Source: Campylorhamphus procurvoides (lineage: Eukaryota; Chordata; Aves; Passeriformes; Dendrocolaptidae). From it: a stretch of 64,000 bases of DNA. Below, piece by piece: positions 1-59,109 of the stretch. The translations under genes were made by a program, and so were the position numbers. The number at the start of each line of letters is the position of its first letter. Position 1 is the first letter of the stretch. The notes beneath the pieces were generated by a model that saw only the letters and a program-made list of their open reading frames with translations, made no database searches and was not told the DNA's origin. The stretch lies in NCBI GenBank assembly GCA_013396655.1, contig WBMV01003352.1, positions 223,501-287,500 on the forward strand, given 5' to 3'.

Positions 1-1870
1 TCTACGGAGTTTGAGGACACAGTTCACTACCCAAGGTTTAATATCAGGTATGAGCCTACAGCAAACCTGATGTTGCTGCTGCCTTGGGATCCAGTCCTTT
101 CCCAAACTCATCCCCAGAAACATTTCCAGCACTGCCTCTGCTGACGAGGGGTGGGAAGTTTGGTGGTCCAATTGCAGAGCCAGTGCTAGAGTTTAACAGG
201 GCCTTTCAGTGTAAAGGTATAACCCAACAGCTCATCAAACACTTAGGATGTGAGAGAGAAGGTGTTTCAGTCCTGGACAAAAGAATCCTGCCATTCCAGT
301 CATCAGTAATAAGTATTGACCAAGATGAACATTTCCAGGATCATCTTAGACCAATTCTAAGTCAGAATAACAAAGAGAAGTGAGCACTGTGCAGCTGCTC
401 CTGGTGTAGCTGCTGCCTGAGCTCTCCCAGAAAACCAGGGCTGTTCAGACATGCATCAAGGCACATAAAATCCCATTTCTATTTATGGCCTGTTGTCTGC
501 GGCTGTCGTTTTCACTGTGTGCATAATGTTACCTGGAACTCATCTAATTTTGTGTAGAAATCTGTTTTGTTTCCACACTGGTACTGAAGGCTGAGAGACA
601 CAAAATCTACTGAATCCTGGAAAAAAGAAAAGAATAATCCTGGAGTAAAATGGAGGGGGTTTGCAGATATTACATTAAAAATATATAAAACTGTGAAAGG
701 TTTGATAAAGACACGTTGCTGGAGTAAGAACTCATAGGGCTATATGGGAGCCCTGGACATCATAATGAGCACAAACTGGGTACTGTGTGGGAAGATTTGG
801 TTTGTATGCCTTCTTCTAAACAAAGCAAAATTTAAACAGCTCAGTTGAATTCTGGGATTACTTTATGAATTTAATATTAAAGACTAGCAGTCAATTTCTT
901 AATTAGTAAGTCTGTCTGTGATTGATCAGAGAAACCTTTGCAACTACATGGTTCAGGCCTTATCAATAACCCTTTGGGGAAAGTCCACTTCAGAAATCTG
1001 CAATCATTCCAAACAACAAGTGTTGCCCCACTAGAAGTCATGAAGCTCAAGGGAACAGATTGCACTCTTATTCAACCAGCTGATAAAACTGGAAGAAAAC
1101 TGATAAGCTCCCAGTTTATTTTTCAGCCCAAGGTTCTCTTCTACTTTATCCAGCTCGTCTAGTACTTCTTTTCTCCTCCTACAAACTGCTACAAAGCCCT
1201 TTGCTGGAATCCTTGCAGTGTGATGCCTTCAGCACTGCTTGCCCTGGCACTGCACTTGGAAGGGTTATGAACACTGAAAAACCTGCACTGTCATTTGTTC
1301 ACATCCACATCCTTGGGGTGAACACAAACAGAGAACTGGATCTTTCACAAAGATTTCATTGTCTTCCCAGAGATAATTTCTCCTCATGTTGTGCCTTCCC
1401 TGTGCAACTGCACCACTTTTGGCACAGCTCAGTCAGTGTTTTAACGTGATCAGCAGATTTTTTAAGTGGCAGTTATTTAAAATACAGTATCTGTGTCTTT
1501 GGTGGTGCATTAAGTAGGTGCAAAGCAAATGACAACTTTTGGGAGACACCTTGTCATTTAAGCAAGTATATTGCTAAAACTGCCAATTATGAGAACAAAT
1601 ATGTCTCCACATATCTTAAGCAGTGCTTACTAGCCAAGAAAGGATGCTAAACCTATTTTTTAAATCAGTGAGCTTCATCCAATCAGACTAATGAAATAAA
1701 AACTTACCGAACTGGTCAATTGGACAGCTTGCTAAAATCTCTTAGAAAACCCCTAAAATCTTAAAAATTTTAAAAGTCCCTAAAAAATCTACAACCTAGC
1801 AACAATCACTTGATCCCATACATAAAAATCAGATTAAATCAAGTCAAATTTATATAATTTTGGAAGTTAC
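1..1870. other. LCT intron 2 (left part of window)
   Basis: This is AT-rich sequence downstream of LCT exon 2. I searched the minus strand for LCT exon 3, which in mammals starts right after the Gln that ends exon 2, and found no convincing match, so exon 3 probably lies beyond the left edge. There is one plus-strand open frame of 99 codons at 84-383 with no family I recognise; it may be chance or an old insertion. No CR1 or other repeat is obvious here. Confidence 0.5.
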
Positions 1871-1950
1871 CTGAAGAGAAACTGAAAGCAATTCTGATGA
1901 TGTGTTGTCCAAGACCCCACCCAGCTCTAAAGCAATGGACAGCTTTCCAC
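1871..1950 (-). CDS. LCT: LCT exon 2
   Basis: This 80-base exon has acceptor TTTCCAG|GT and donor CTTCAG|GTAACT. It encodes GGKLSIALELGG followed by VLDNTSSELLSVSLQ. The length, phase, first residues (GGKLS) and final Gln equal the corresponding mammalian exon as I recall it, although the middle has diverged. It contains no ATG and is too short to stand out as an open frame. Confidence 0.88.
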
Positions 1951-3316
1951 CTGGAAAGAAAAAACAGGCAGCCTGTCAGTAACATATTGAGGGGAAATAA
2001 AACCTCCAGTTTAATGCAGTTATTTTAAATTCAGTATTGAACTTCTGAAGCTGTGGATGAGCAGACAGTGCCCTGGGTTGGGGATTTCAGAACATCAGAT
2101 GCTGAGGTGCCAGGAACTTGGGGGGACAGGAGATGAAGGAGAGGAGCGGGACAACTTGTAAGGGCTATCACCAGGTAGGGTGGACTGTACAGCAAAGCAT
2201 TCCTGACAAATGAAAGAATTAAAAATAAATTAATTAAAAATTTGGAAAAAGAAATTATGGCTTAGCCAGCTCTACTGGTTGTCTGTTTGAGACAGAAAAA
2301 TTCCAAGCCCGGAGAAGGCAGACCCAAGGGAACAGCTGCTTGCAAAATCCCAGGCCCCCACCACACAAGAGGTGAAATTCTGTTGCTCTGTGTAACACAG
2401 GTAGATTTTAGACTTAATTACTGTAAAACCCGTGTCTGCAATGAGAAAAGTCAAACAAAGGACACTGCAGACCTTCTCATACTATTGTCATCTCATAGAA
2501 GAGACTTCTTGTGCCTTGGTTTTTCACGGCTTCAGGTACATTTCAGTTTTTTGCCTCTGTGGGTCATTAAGAGGGACACAAAAATATTCACATGGAGACT
2601 GCACGTGGCATTGCCCCTTAAACCCATCCCACCATGGAAACCTCCCTGTCCCCACTCTCCTTACCTGCTGGTGAGTGTTCCCCGTGGAACATGGTGTGAA
2701 ACCCTCTGTGGGCAGCAGCCACAGCCTGGGCTCTGTGCTGGGCATTAGGGAAGGGCAGGCTGTGCAGGACCTCCTGCAGGTCTCCGAAGGTGATCCACAG
2801 GTGCACCAGGTCCCCGAAGGCGTGCAGGCTGAACTCTGCATACTCCACAAACAGCCTGGGGAAAGCACCTTCCCCCCGCAGGGTCACAGAGCCAGGGGCA
2901 CCTCGGGGGAGCAGAACCACCACGGGGCTGAGCCCTGCAGCAGCCAGGGCCTGGAGCAGCTCCCTGTAGCACTGCACCTGAGCCCCATCCGGCCTCCTGG
3001 CATCCCCCTGGGGCAGGATGCGTGCCCAGGGCAGCAGCACCTTGTAATGTGTCACCCCGGCCTCGCGGAGCGGGGAGAGGTAACGGGGCAGCTCCGAGGA
3101 CATGAGATCCCGCTGGCACAGGGAGCCCTGTCCTGCAGCCACAGCAGGGCTCTGGTCCTCCTGCAGCAGCACTTGGTCCTGCAGACCTAATTGATTTGCC
3201 AACTCGCCGGGCAGAGGACCCGCCATGGCGAGGAAATTCCAAGCGAATTCCCCATCTATCCCAAGGCTGGGAGATTCCAACAGAAAGAAGAGGACTGCCT
3301 TACAGAGCAGCCCCAT
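1871..3316 (-). CDS. LCT: Lactase-phlorizin hydrolase, 5' end of gene (exons 1-2)
   Basis: LCT encodes the intestinal brush-border enzyme that splits lactose and aryl or ceramide beta-glucosides. The mammalian protein has a signal peptide, four GH1 repeats (I-IV) and a C-terminal membrane anchor. Only the N-terminus is present: exon 1 at 2665-3316 and exon 2 at 1871-1950, joined in phase 1 (GCA G|GT GGA) to give the family sequence GGKLS. Exon 1 encodes a hydrophobic leader (MGLLCKAVLFFLLE) followed by repeat I, recognisable from THYKVLLPWARILP, VQCYRELLQAL and FGDLVHLWITFGD. Where active GH1 repeats have NEP, this repeat reads FGDLQE, so the catalytic acid is missing. The same holds for mammalian repeat I, which serves in folding rather than catalysis. 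The start Met has a strong context (A at -3, G at +4) just downstream of a TATA-like box. Exon 1 is much richer in GC than its flanks. Identification comes from remembered similarity to the mammalian protein and from synteny with MCM6. Confidence 0.93.
1951..2664 (-). other. LCT: LCT intron 1
   Basis: This 714-base GT-AG intron is far shorter than the human LCT intron 1. I see no repeat family in it. Confidence 0.85.
2665..3316 (-). CDS. LCT: LCT exon 1 (signal peptide and most of GH1 repeat I)
   Basis: The coding part is 652 bases, from ATG at 3314-3316 to the donor CAG|GTAAGG. It encodes residues 1-217 plus one base. The frame reads on past the donor for 15 more codons before a stop, but the match to LCT stops at the donor. 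Confidence 0.93.
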
Positions 3317-3440
3317 TCTGAGCCTGCCTCAGGAATAGTTATTCCACACTGTTTATATTACAGTAGAAGTAATATTTAACTGGAATTATCTGTTGCACAG
3401 ATAAATGTTCCCAGAATTAGCTGACACTGGAATGATAACA
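3317..3440 (-). promoter_or_regulatory. LCT: LCT proximal promoter
   Basis: Reading on the minus strand, a TATA-like TATAAAC lies at 3351-3357, 34 bases before the ATG, so the leader would be only about 10 nt; mammalian LCT mRNAs are also known for a very short leader. Upstream are an A/T-rich HNF1-like stretch at 3368-3381, a perfect 19-bp palindrome of two AGATAA GATA sites at 3386-3404, and another TGATAA at 3433-3438. GATA4/5/6, HNF1 and CDX2 control the mammalian LCT promoter. The motif matches are direct; their function is inferred. Confidence 0.7.
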
Positions 3441-4881
3441 GAGCAGGACTTCCAATCATTAGGTGAACAAATGGATGAACACAAAAAAATCTATCAAAAA
3501 ATTAGTTGGAAAAAGGTCACATGAAAATATTTTCTGAGATGCTCAGGTTCCCCTTTGGACTTGAATATCAATTGACGTTTGCTGACATTGCCTCCATTTC
3601 AGAGGAAGATAAAAGAAGTAGGTCATACTTTCCCCCTCCTTTTGGCCTTTTAGGTGTAGGAGGAATCCCAGCAGAGCTCTGGATGCAGAAAACAACAAAG
3701 GCAGAGTTATGTGTATTGCTGGGGCTGGCTCAGGGTGTGCAGGACAGGAGGAGGCACGTTTGTACTCTAATTCTTGGGTGCACAGAGGAAATCTGAGAGG
3801 TGGCACCTCACCCAGCTGGAAAAGTGGCTGTCAATGAGAACTGAGGCAGCAGCAACAATAACAACGTGCTTCCTCATGCCCAGCAGAACCCAGGGGTTTC
3901 AATATCCTTTTATTGCTTTCCAGGGTACTCCTCCTCCATCCTTGAAAACACAGGCTGTCCCAGCAGGGTGGACACACTGAGAGCACCTGAACTCTGCAGG
4001 AAGAGGTAACTCAGCCTTGCTACGTTCCAATACAGCAACACTGAAGAGCTGAGAACATTTCCTGCCTCAATTCAGAACACATTGATACCCACTAAACACA
4101 AAGTTCCACATAGCTATATTGAAATGTCAGATCCATCTCAGAGTTTGTTTTCTTTACTAACCGGCTTTATATCTAAAACATGCCTGGAATCATCTGGGCA
4201 AGTCACTGCTGTGTCAAGCAATATTAAAACAGAAAACATCTCTCAACATTTGCTATTACTCCAATAGCCAAGCTCCTACAGGGATTGTAATTCGTGGACT
4301 TTGCCCCTGTTTGATTTCCAGTTGATTTTTTTCCCCCATAAAGAGCTGTAACCTTGTGCTTACTCTTCTGAACAACTATGAACCCTCTTCCCCTCACCTT
4401 GGTGTTTGAGTAACAAGTTTGAACAGCTACTTCACAGCACCACCTGGTGCTTATTTTTCAGTATTTTTCAGAGTTGTGTTAACTCAGAGAACGCCCTCCC
4501 CAGCCTGCAGAGCTGGGGAAAAGGGAAGCAAAAAAACATCTTCTCCTATGTGAAGAATATTTATTATCAAACAAAGATTGAGAGGAGGGGAGGGGGCAAA
4601 CAGGTAATGAAGTACAGACATCCTCCTGTCCTTTATTTTGAAAGTAAAGGAACAACAGAGAATAACATAAACTGTTGCTGCAGGTGGGTGGCAATTTTGA
4701 ATGAAATGCAGCATTTCCCTCAATGTGGTTTATGAAAGAAAGAAATCAGTGAAGTTACTGCAGTTGGAGGCAGGGCCCAGTGATGTGGCAGTGTTGTTGG
4801 AGATAAACATTTATGACACCCTCCACTCCTTAAATAACACTGTTTATCTTGAATGACATGCTGATTTAGGCCAAGGCATCA
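3441..4881. other. LCT-MCM6 intergenic sequence
   Basis: This spacer between the LCT promoter and its decayed copy has no gene, no recognised transposon and no long tandem repeat. Several open frames of 60-110 codons occur on both strands, but none shows a known domain or a promoter. Confidence 0.6.
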
Positions 4882-5000
4882 TATCTGTCCACAGCTGGGA
4901 GAGACCAACAGGAAAAACATGACTGCCTTGCAAACCCACCCCCATGGCTGAACCTGCTTCAGGAACAGCTATTTCACTCTATTTCTAATTCAAATATATA
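4882..5000 (-). pseudogene. Decayed duplicate of LCT promoter and signal-peptide region
   Basis: This segment aligns collinearly with about 3254-3360, the LCT core promoter plus first codons. The best block, 33 bases ending just upstream of the ATG (LCT 3317-3349, copy 4947-4979), has about 27 identities and the differences are mostly transitions. Inner shared blocks include gctgggaga, caacag and gactgcctt. The ATG is preserved at 4943-4945, but small insertions and deletions throw the frame off, giving about 34 unrelated codons. No GH1 sequence follows. It lies 1.63 kb upstream of the LCT start in the same orientation. It could be the remnant of a tandem LCT duplicate or a local promoter duplication. 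Identity was counted by eye. Confidence 0.75.
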
Positions 5001-5559
5001 GCCTTGGTATCTTTCATGCCATCACAAATGTTTCTTAGGTGCTGCTATCAAGTTGACAAGACAAATATTCAGCTATTTTTAATTCCTAATAGATTATTTA
5101 ATAATCCCATAGCTTATGCTAAAAAATTGAGAACAACAGAAAGTTTTCTTAGAGAAAAATCTAAAAAATGGTTTACAAACATAATCTTAAAAATCCCTCA
5201 CAAATGGTGGTAGTTTTCAACTCACAAGTCAAGACACTCATCAAGATGGGGGTTTCTGCCCTCCTGACTTAAAGCCTTGCTTTGGGCTTGGCTATTTCCA
5301 ATTTCCTACTTTACACATGCAACAGGAACATGCACATCTTTAGTCCATCTAAAAAGAAAGAGAAGCAATCAGTTTCTCACTATCCATTACTGGAAGTTTT
5401 AAAAAAACTTCTTAAAAACCCAACATCCAGGAAGCTTCATCTTTCTTAAGGCATTAAACATTTAGGTCACTATTCTTTCAAACTCAAAACACAGGCAATA
5501 GAAACCAGCAATCCCACATGTGAGTAACAACAAATCCACCCCCAGGCATTCCGTGGGCT
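5001..5559. other. Sequence between LCT relic and MCM6 poly(A) signal
   Basis: AT-rich sequence with no gene or repeat family recognised. The GT-rich stretch expected just downstream of a cleavage site is present on the minus strand at about 5520-5552. Confidence 0.5.
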
Positions 5560-5565
5560 TTTATT
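5560..5565 (-). terminator. MCM6: MCM6 polyadenylation signal AATAAA
   Basis: A canonical AATAAA on the minus strand lies 347 bases after the MCM6 stop codon. It is followed by a G/T-rich downstream element, which gives a 3' UTR of roughly 370 nt. Confidence 0.65.
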
Positions 5566-5911
5566 TATGTTAATAAGAAAAACAGTAAAAACCAATACCA
5601 TAAAAAGTCTACTAAATGCAACAGAAGAACAATGCAAAATGCCTCTCATTTAAAACACAGGCACCTAAATAGCTTGATGATGAAAACAGCTATTGGATGA
5701 TCCTCCTCTGCATCGAGATGACAGCACTGAAGTTCAGAATTAATAATGAAACTAATATGTAAATGTAAAGGCATGCTCAGTATAAATGAGCAATCACATA
5801 TTACTGACCACACCCTGGAGCATTCACAGGAATTAAAGGAATTGGCTGTAGAGCAACCCCTGCAACAAAGCAATCCATTTTCCAGCTTGTAACCAATGCA
5901 GTCCTCAGCCC

Positions 5912-17637
<11,726 letters not shown>

Positions 17638-17639
17638 CC

Positions 17640-17800
17640 TGCCCGCTCCCGCTCCGCACCGCTTCCCGCCACGCCAAGCACCACGTGGCCCGCGCGCCCG
17701 CCGCGCCGCCCAATCAGCGGCCGCCGTCACTCAGGGCACCGCCCCCCGCGGCCGTTTTCGCGCCAAAGGCAGGGGCGGGATCGGGGCGGGACTAGGACAT
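17640..17800 (-). promoter_or_regulatory. MCM6: MCM6 CpG-island promoter (E2F, CCAAT, GC boxes)
   Basis: Upstream of the MCM6 start are a CCAAT box at 17710-17714 (inverted relative to the gene), a perfect E2F dyad TTTCGCGCCAAA at 17756-17767, and two GGGGCGGG boxes at 17772-17790. Vertebrate MCM genes are E2F targets switched on at G1/S, so these motifs fit. The CpG-rich area runs from about 17350 to 17830. There is no TATA box. The exact start site is not visible. Confidence 0.8.
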
Positions 17801-17964
17801 GACCGGGGCGGGCACAGAGACGGCCCGGTGGGGTTGGGTTGGGTTTGTGGGGGCTGCCCCGGACAGAAACACCGGCACGGCGTGTTACGGCGTTCGAACG
17901 AGCCTTAAAGCTCAGCTGCTCCCGCCCCTCCCTGCTGCGGGCCGGGATACCTCCCCTAGACTAC

Positions 17965-18312
17965 GCTGCTCAAAGCCTTACCCAGCCTGGCTTTCAATAC
18001 CACCAGGGTTTGGGCAGACACAACCTCCCTGGGCAACATATGCCAGTGCCTCACCACCCTCAAGAAAAGACTTTCTTCCCAATATCTAACCTAAATTACC
18101 TCTCTTTCAGTTCGTGCCCATTACTCCTTGTCCTCTCAGGCCCCCTTCAGGAAGGTGCTCTGGGGTCTCCACACAACCTTCTCTCCTCCACGCAGAACAG
18201 CACCAACTTTCTCTGTCTCCACAGGGAAGGTGCTCCAGTCCTCTTCCCAACTTCACAGCCCTCCTCTGGACTTGCTCCAGCAGTTCCCTGTCCTTATGTT
18301 GGGGACACCAAA
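17965..18312 (-). mobile_element. CR1 LINE fragment upstream of MCM6
   Basis: Degenerate CR1 in minus orientation covers about 350 bases, with blocks such as cacaacctccctgggcaaca, gtgcctcaccaccctcaa, ttcttcccaatatctaacc, ctctttcagttcgtgccca and cctctggacttgctccagca. It sits 170 bases beyond the GC boxes of the MCM6 promoter. Confidence 0.85.
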
Positions 18313-21300
18313 ACCATGGGCACGGAGGAGCCAGCTGTGGGCAACTTCAGCAGAGTCTTCAGCTACAGGGTACTGTTTCCCAGAGATGAAAGCAGCTACA
18401 GTAGCTGGAGTTAAAACTCCTCTGGTAGTCCCAAGGCACTGCTAAGGAAGCCAGATCCAGGGAATCCCCACAGTGTACAGGAGGCACTGGGGCAGCTGCT
18501 CACCGACAAGATGCAGCTCCGGCTGCTGAAGGACTGGCCCCAGGAGAGCAGGGTGTAAATGAAGCCAGGTGAGGGTCAGGCTGTAGTTTGGACACTTGGC
18601 TCCCTGTTGGCAACACAGGACGGTGGAAGGTAACATTTGCCAAGCGGTGCCATGGCTGACAGCCACTCCCGAATGGCAGCTGCTGGCACACGGTGCCCAC
18701 CAGCAGGAACTGCTTCAACAGCGATGAAAAATTGCTTAGAATTGCTCTGCCACCTGCAAAGTCATTAATCTCTGCCTAAAGTGGGAATTTTGCTGTAATT
18801 AAGGCAGCTAAGGGCTCCTTTTCAGTCCTGAAACCCTGTAAGAAGTGCCAGCAGCACCAGTCTCCCACAGCACTGTCAGTGCATGTGACGGTGCACTTGC
18901 CTTAGTGAGCAGAGACTTGACTGCAAAATGGTAAAGAAAGAAACTAGTAGAAATAACCTGGTAACTTTTAAGACATTTGTAGTGAATAAATGCTATGTTT
19001 TGTGAGGTAATACTAGCAAAAACATGCACAAGTTGGTTGTGAGGCTTATTTTAAAAGAGTAATTCATCTTAGATAATTTTTTAATAATTTCTATCAAATT
19101 ATTAAAAACCCCTACAGCCCGTGCATGCAGATATATATAATACTCAAAAAAACCCCAGTAAATAATTCAAATCTGTTTAGGCAAGTTGTTTCCTCTAGAG
19201 GTGGCAGTCCAGAAAACACACTATTTTTCCAGGCTCTCTTTGGCCAGCAGGAACAAGCTCAGAGGGGAACCATCGCTGGCTGGGTGGTGTATGGGATGAA
19301 GGGTAACCATGGACTACCGTGGCCTGAGTGAAACCATTCCACCATATGGGACATGCTGAAGCCCAGTATGAGCTGGAGTCCAAGGCAGCCATGTGGTGTT
19401 CCACAATGGACACTGGCAATGTGTTCCAGCAGAGCAGGGTTTGCCTTCACATGGAGTGGTGTCCAACACACCTGGAACCGACAGGCACAAGGTGGAAGCA
19501 CCAAGTTTTCCTGCTTTTCCTTTGGTCCTCCCCTGTCCCATGGGGCAGGAGCAGGCAGCTGTGTGGTGCTGAGCTGCCTGCTGGTTATCCCAGCAGGTGT
19601 GGGCAGCCACAGGGAGCCAGTCCTGCACTTGGCTGCCAAAAGAGCAGCCTGAGCCCTCCATCCTGCTGGGACATTCAGACAGCTCAGTGAACACAGATGG
19701 GTTTTCACAGGAACATGGTGGGGTTGAACTTCTGAAGCAAACTGAGGCTTTGTGTCTGTTTTGAGCAGATGACTCCCGGGCTATTCCTTACCAACATTCT
19801 TTATAGTTCCTTAGTTTAAAAAATTGCACTATTGTAATTACCATCTGCACATCATGAAAGAAAATACAAGCAAACCCATTTTACCTGGTGGAGAGGCAGC
19901 AGCAACATGGACTCCATGTAAATTGCTGAACTTCCTGCAAGTTACTGAAAATAGAGGACAATACAGGTTTTACTTTTCCAGAATGATTAAACCAGAGTTG
20001 CTACCTATCAAAGCAATATGAAGTTCAGAAATTACTCTTTGCAAGGTTTCAAACTAAGCCCTAAGACTGTGCAGCTCCCATTGAAGCATCCTGCTAGCAC
20101 GACATTCAGGACAAATGCACTTTGATTTATGATCATAATTATTTTCTGTTAGCTAAGAGAGACTGCATGAAAGGATCTGCATACAAAGGAATTGGGGCCT
20201 CAATCCAGACTCTTGTTCTTGTGCAGCTACTGTGAATAAATCAAACCACAGCCCGAGCCCGAACAACTCTTAACAGAACTGGGATGAGCACAGCAGTTAC
20301 AGGAATGTATGCAAAAAACTTTCTGCCAAATCTAGAGCAAGAAACACTCCTCAGAATACTTTTTTTGTTGTCAGGAAATTTAAGTCAGTAATTTTGCTCC
20401 TGATTAGAAGGATGCGCTTCCGAAGTGGAATATATTACTATTTCCGTATGAACAAAACTAATTAAATTAAATTCATTCCAGTTGGCTTAGCTGAATAAAC
20501 AACTGAAAACTTGGATTCATCAGTACTAAGTCTGTGAGGATATGCTGTGTTTATAATCCACTTAGTTTTACAAAGTACGACTGGGTAGGCTGCAAGATTG
20601 TCAAGTCAATAATTTGGGAGAGATTCCACAGTAAATTAATTACAACAGACTCATAAGCAAAGCTGCAAAGTGTTATTCCTTGAATTGTGTGACTTCTAAA
20701 CAAAGTTTAACTTCTACATTTCCAGTACTTTACCTGACTGACCTTTAGACTGATTGTTTTCTAATGGAGAAGTCTTGTCACAAGACATTAAAATTAAGTC
20801 TTGTTCAATGGCAGCTGCAAAAGATGATTTGCCCTTTTGTGAAACTCTACACAATTTACACACAGCCTCACTGACCTTTTGGTAGCACAGCCAATATGTG
20901 ACTCCTCTGACATTTAAAAATCAAGGTAGCAACAATAACAGAGACCATCTAAACCATACCTCCTACTGAAAGCTTTATCATGGAAAATGTTAAGCACAAA
21001 TTAAGTCAGGAACTACAAATATATATGAATATTAGAGTAACTCTATTGCAGTGCCTCAGTAAGGAATTTAATCCTTTGCTCTTTGGCATCAACACTTACA
21101 AAAATGTTTCAGATTTGAAAAACAACTCTCAGATGCAGCCCACACAAGGAAGTTTTGAATGCACTGGTTCCTCTCCAAAAGCAGGGCACATCCTCTGGGC
21201 TGGGAGGAGGAGGATGAGGAGAAGGAGCTTTGTGCATCACTGCAAATTGAGGAGGTTCAAGTAAGTGATTCATTTGAGAAACAGGATGTCTAGAAAGAAT

Positions 21301-22021
21301 TCCAGAAGTACTCTTAGAGAAACACCCAATTTCTTTAAATGTAGAACAGTTGGGCTGTTGGCAGCATTTATATATTAAACAAAACCCCTGAAATTGGCTG
21401 GCTTACATAATTCTTTCTTTTTTCCTCAGTAATAAGATGTATGAGTGATTTGTTTTGCTTGTTATCCCAGAGGCTGGGTCAGGCAGGAAAACACACAATC
21501 TGCTCTCAGACTCACTGTCCATTTATTTTCTCAGAATATTATATATCCCTTGTGTATTCCAGGAGCACATGTAAACTTCTATCCATTCTCAAAGAGTAAC
21601 ATAAAATAAAGAACAGGTCTGTGGTTTGTATACAACCTTAAAAAAAGGGAGAGGGGAAGAAGATAGAAAATAAATTTAAACTTTAGACAGTTATTACATC
21701 TTTAAAAACCCCCTAAGCAAACAAACCTTATTGATTCATTATTATCTTGAGAGGATATAAAAGAAAAAAACAGAAAGACAAATTTGCATCTAATTTACTT
21801 TGAGAGATTTATTTCAACTACTTTCACAATTTCAAACCAAGACTTCTTGTTAAGAACGTTCATCTCACCTGCTTCCCTACCTGACACTCATGTAAATTAA
21901 CAACTGGCTGGTCTCCTGATTTTTAAACTGCAAGCATCCAGTCACTTCACCTTTGAGCCAAAACTTCAGAATATTCAATCTTGCTGACATAAGTTAAAAA
22001 TGCAAAATGGTTATTGCATAA
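18313..22021. other. MCM6-DARS1 intergenic sequence
   Basis: No gene is recognised. 18313-19700 is moderately GC-rich with several short open frames (up to about 150 codons on the minus strand at 19259-19708) that show no domain. 19700-22021 is AT-rich and probably includes the end of the DARS1 3' UTR. Additional minus-strand AATAAA sites at 21808-21813 and 21532-21537 are alternative DARS1 poly(A) signals. Confidence 0.5.
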
Positions 22022-22027
22022 TTTATT
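22022..22027 (-). terminator. DARS1: Candidate DARS1 polyadenylation signal AATAAA
   Basis: This is the first canonical AATAAA after the DARS1 stop, 283 bases downstream. The downstream element is not strongly G/T-rich, so the later signals at 21808 or 21532 may be used instead or as well. Confidence 0.4.
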
Positions 22028-22309
22028 AAAATGTTTAGAAAAATGATAGAATTTAATGTGACACTAGAATACTAACTCAAAATGTCACATTTTCCTTAGA
22101 AACGTGCACACTTGCCAATACAAAGAGTCCTGATCTGTTCAAATATTTTCCTTTAAATAAACAACTAAAAAAAAAAATGGCACTTCATAAAGGAGACTTT
22201 GTTTTAATTGTGTATCACAATGCTCAGATCAGTAGAGGTCCAATGCTTGCAATCCCCTGGGGTTTGCAGGGCACATCTCCTCCAGCTCTGGGCAGCAGCA
22301 GCAGCTCGC

Positions 22310-59032
<36,723 letters not shown>

Positions 59033-59101
59033 CCCTCACACCGACACGGACTCGGACACGGCCCCTTACACCGACACCGACACGGGCCCTCACACCGACA
59101 T
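59033..59101 (-). repeat. GAC-rich tandem array in the DARS1 5' leader
   Basis: Degenerate units of about 12 bases (caccgacacgg and variants on the plus strand) run up to the DARS1 start codon. On the mRNA strand they read GTGTCGGTGT-like. Confidence 0.75.
59090..59101 (-). promoter_or_regulatory. Minimal upstream ORF in the DARS1 leader
   Basis: ATG TCG GTG TGA encodes three residues and lies 58 bases before the DARS1 ATG (stop to start). It arises inside the tandem array. It is transcribed only if the start site is upstream of 59101, which is likely but not shown. Confidence 0.4.
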
Positions 59102-59109
59102 GGCCGCCC

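Noticed and set aside
1708..1731. Possible 24-base LCT micro-exon with good splice signals and matching phase
   Set aside because: Its translation QAVQLTSS does not resemble the lactase sequence expected after exon 2, so it is probably a chance donor/acceptor pair.
17799..18445. Open frames upstream of MCM6 suggesting a divergent gene
   Set aside because: They consist largely of CR1 fragment and show no coding similarity.
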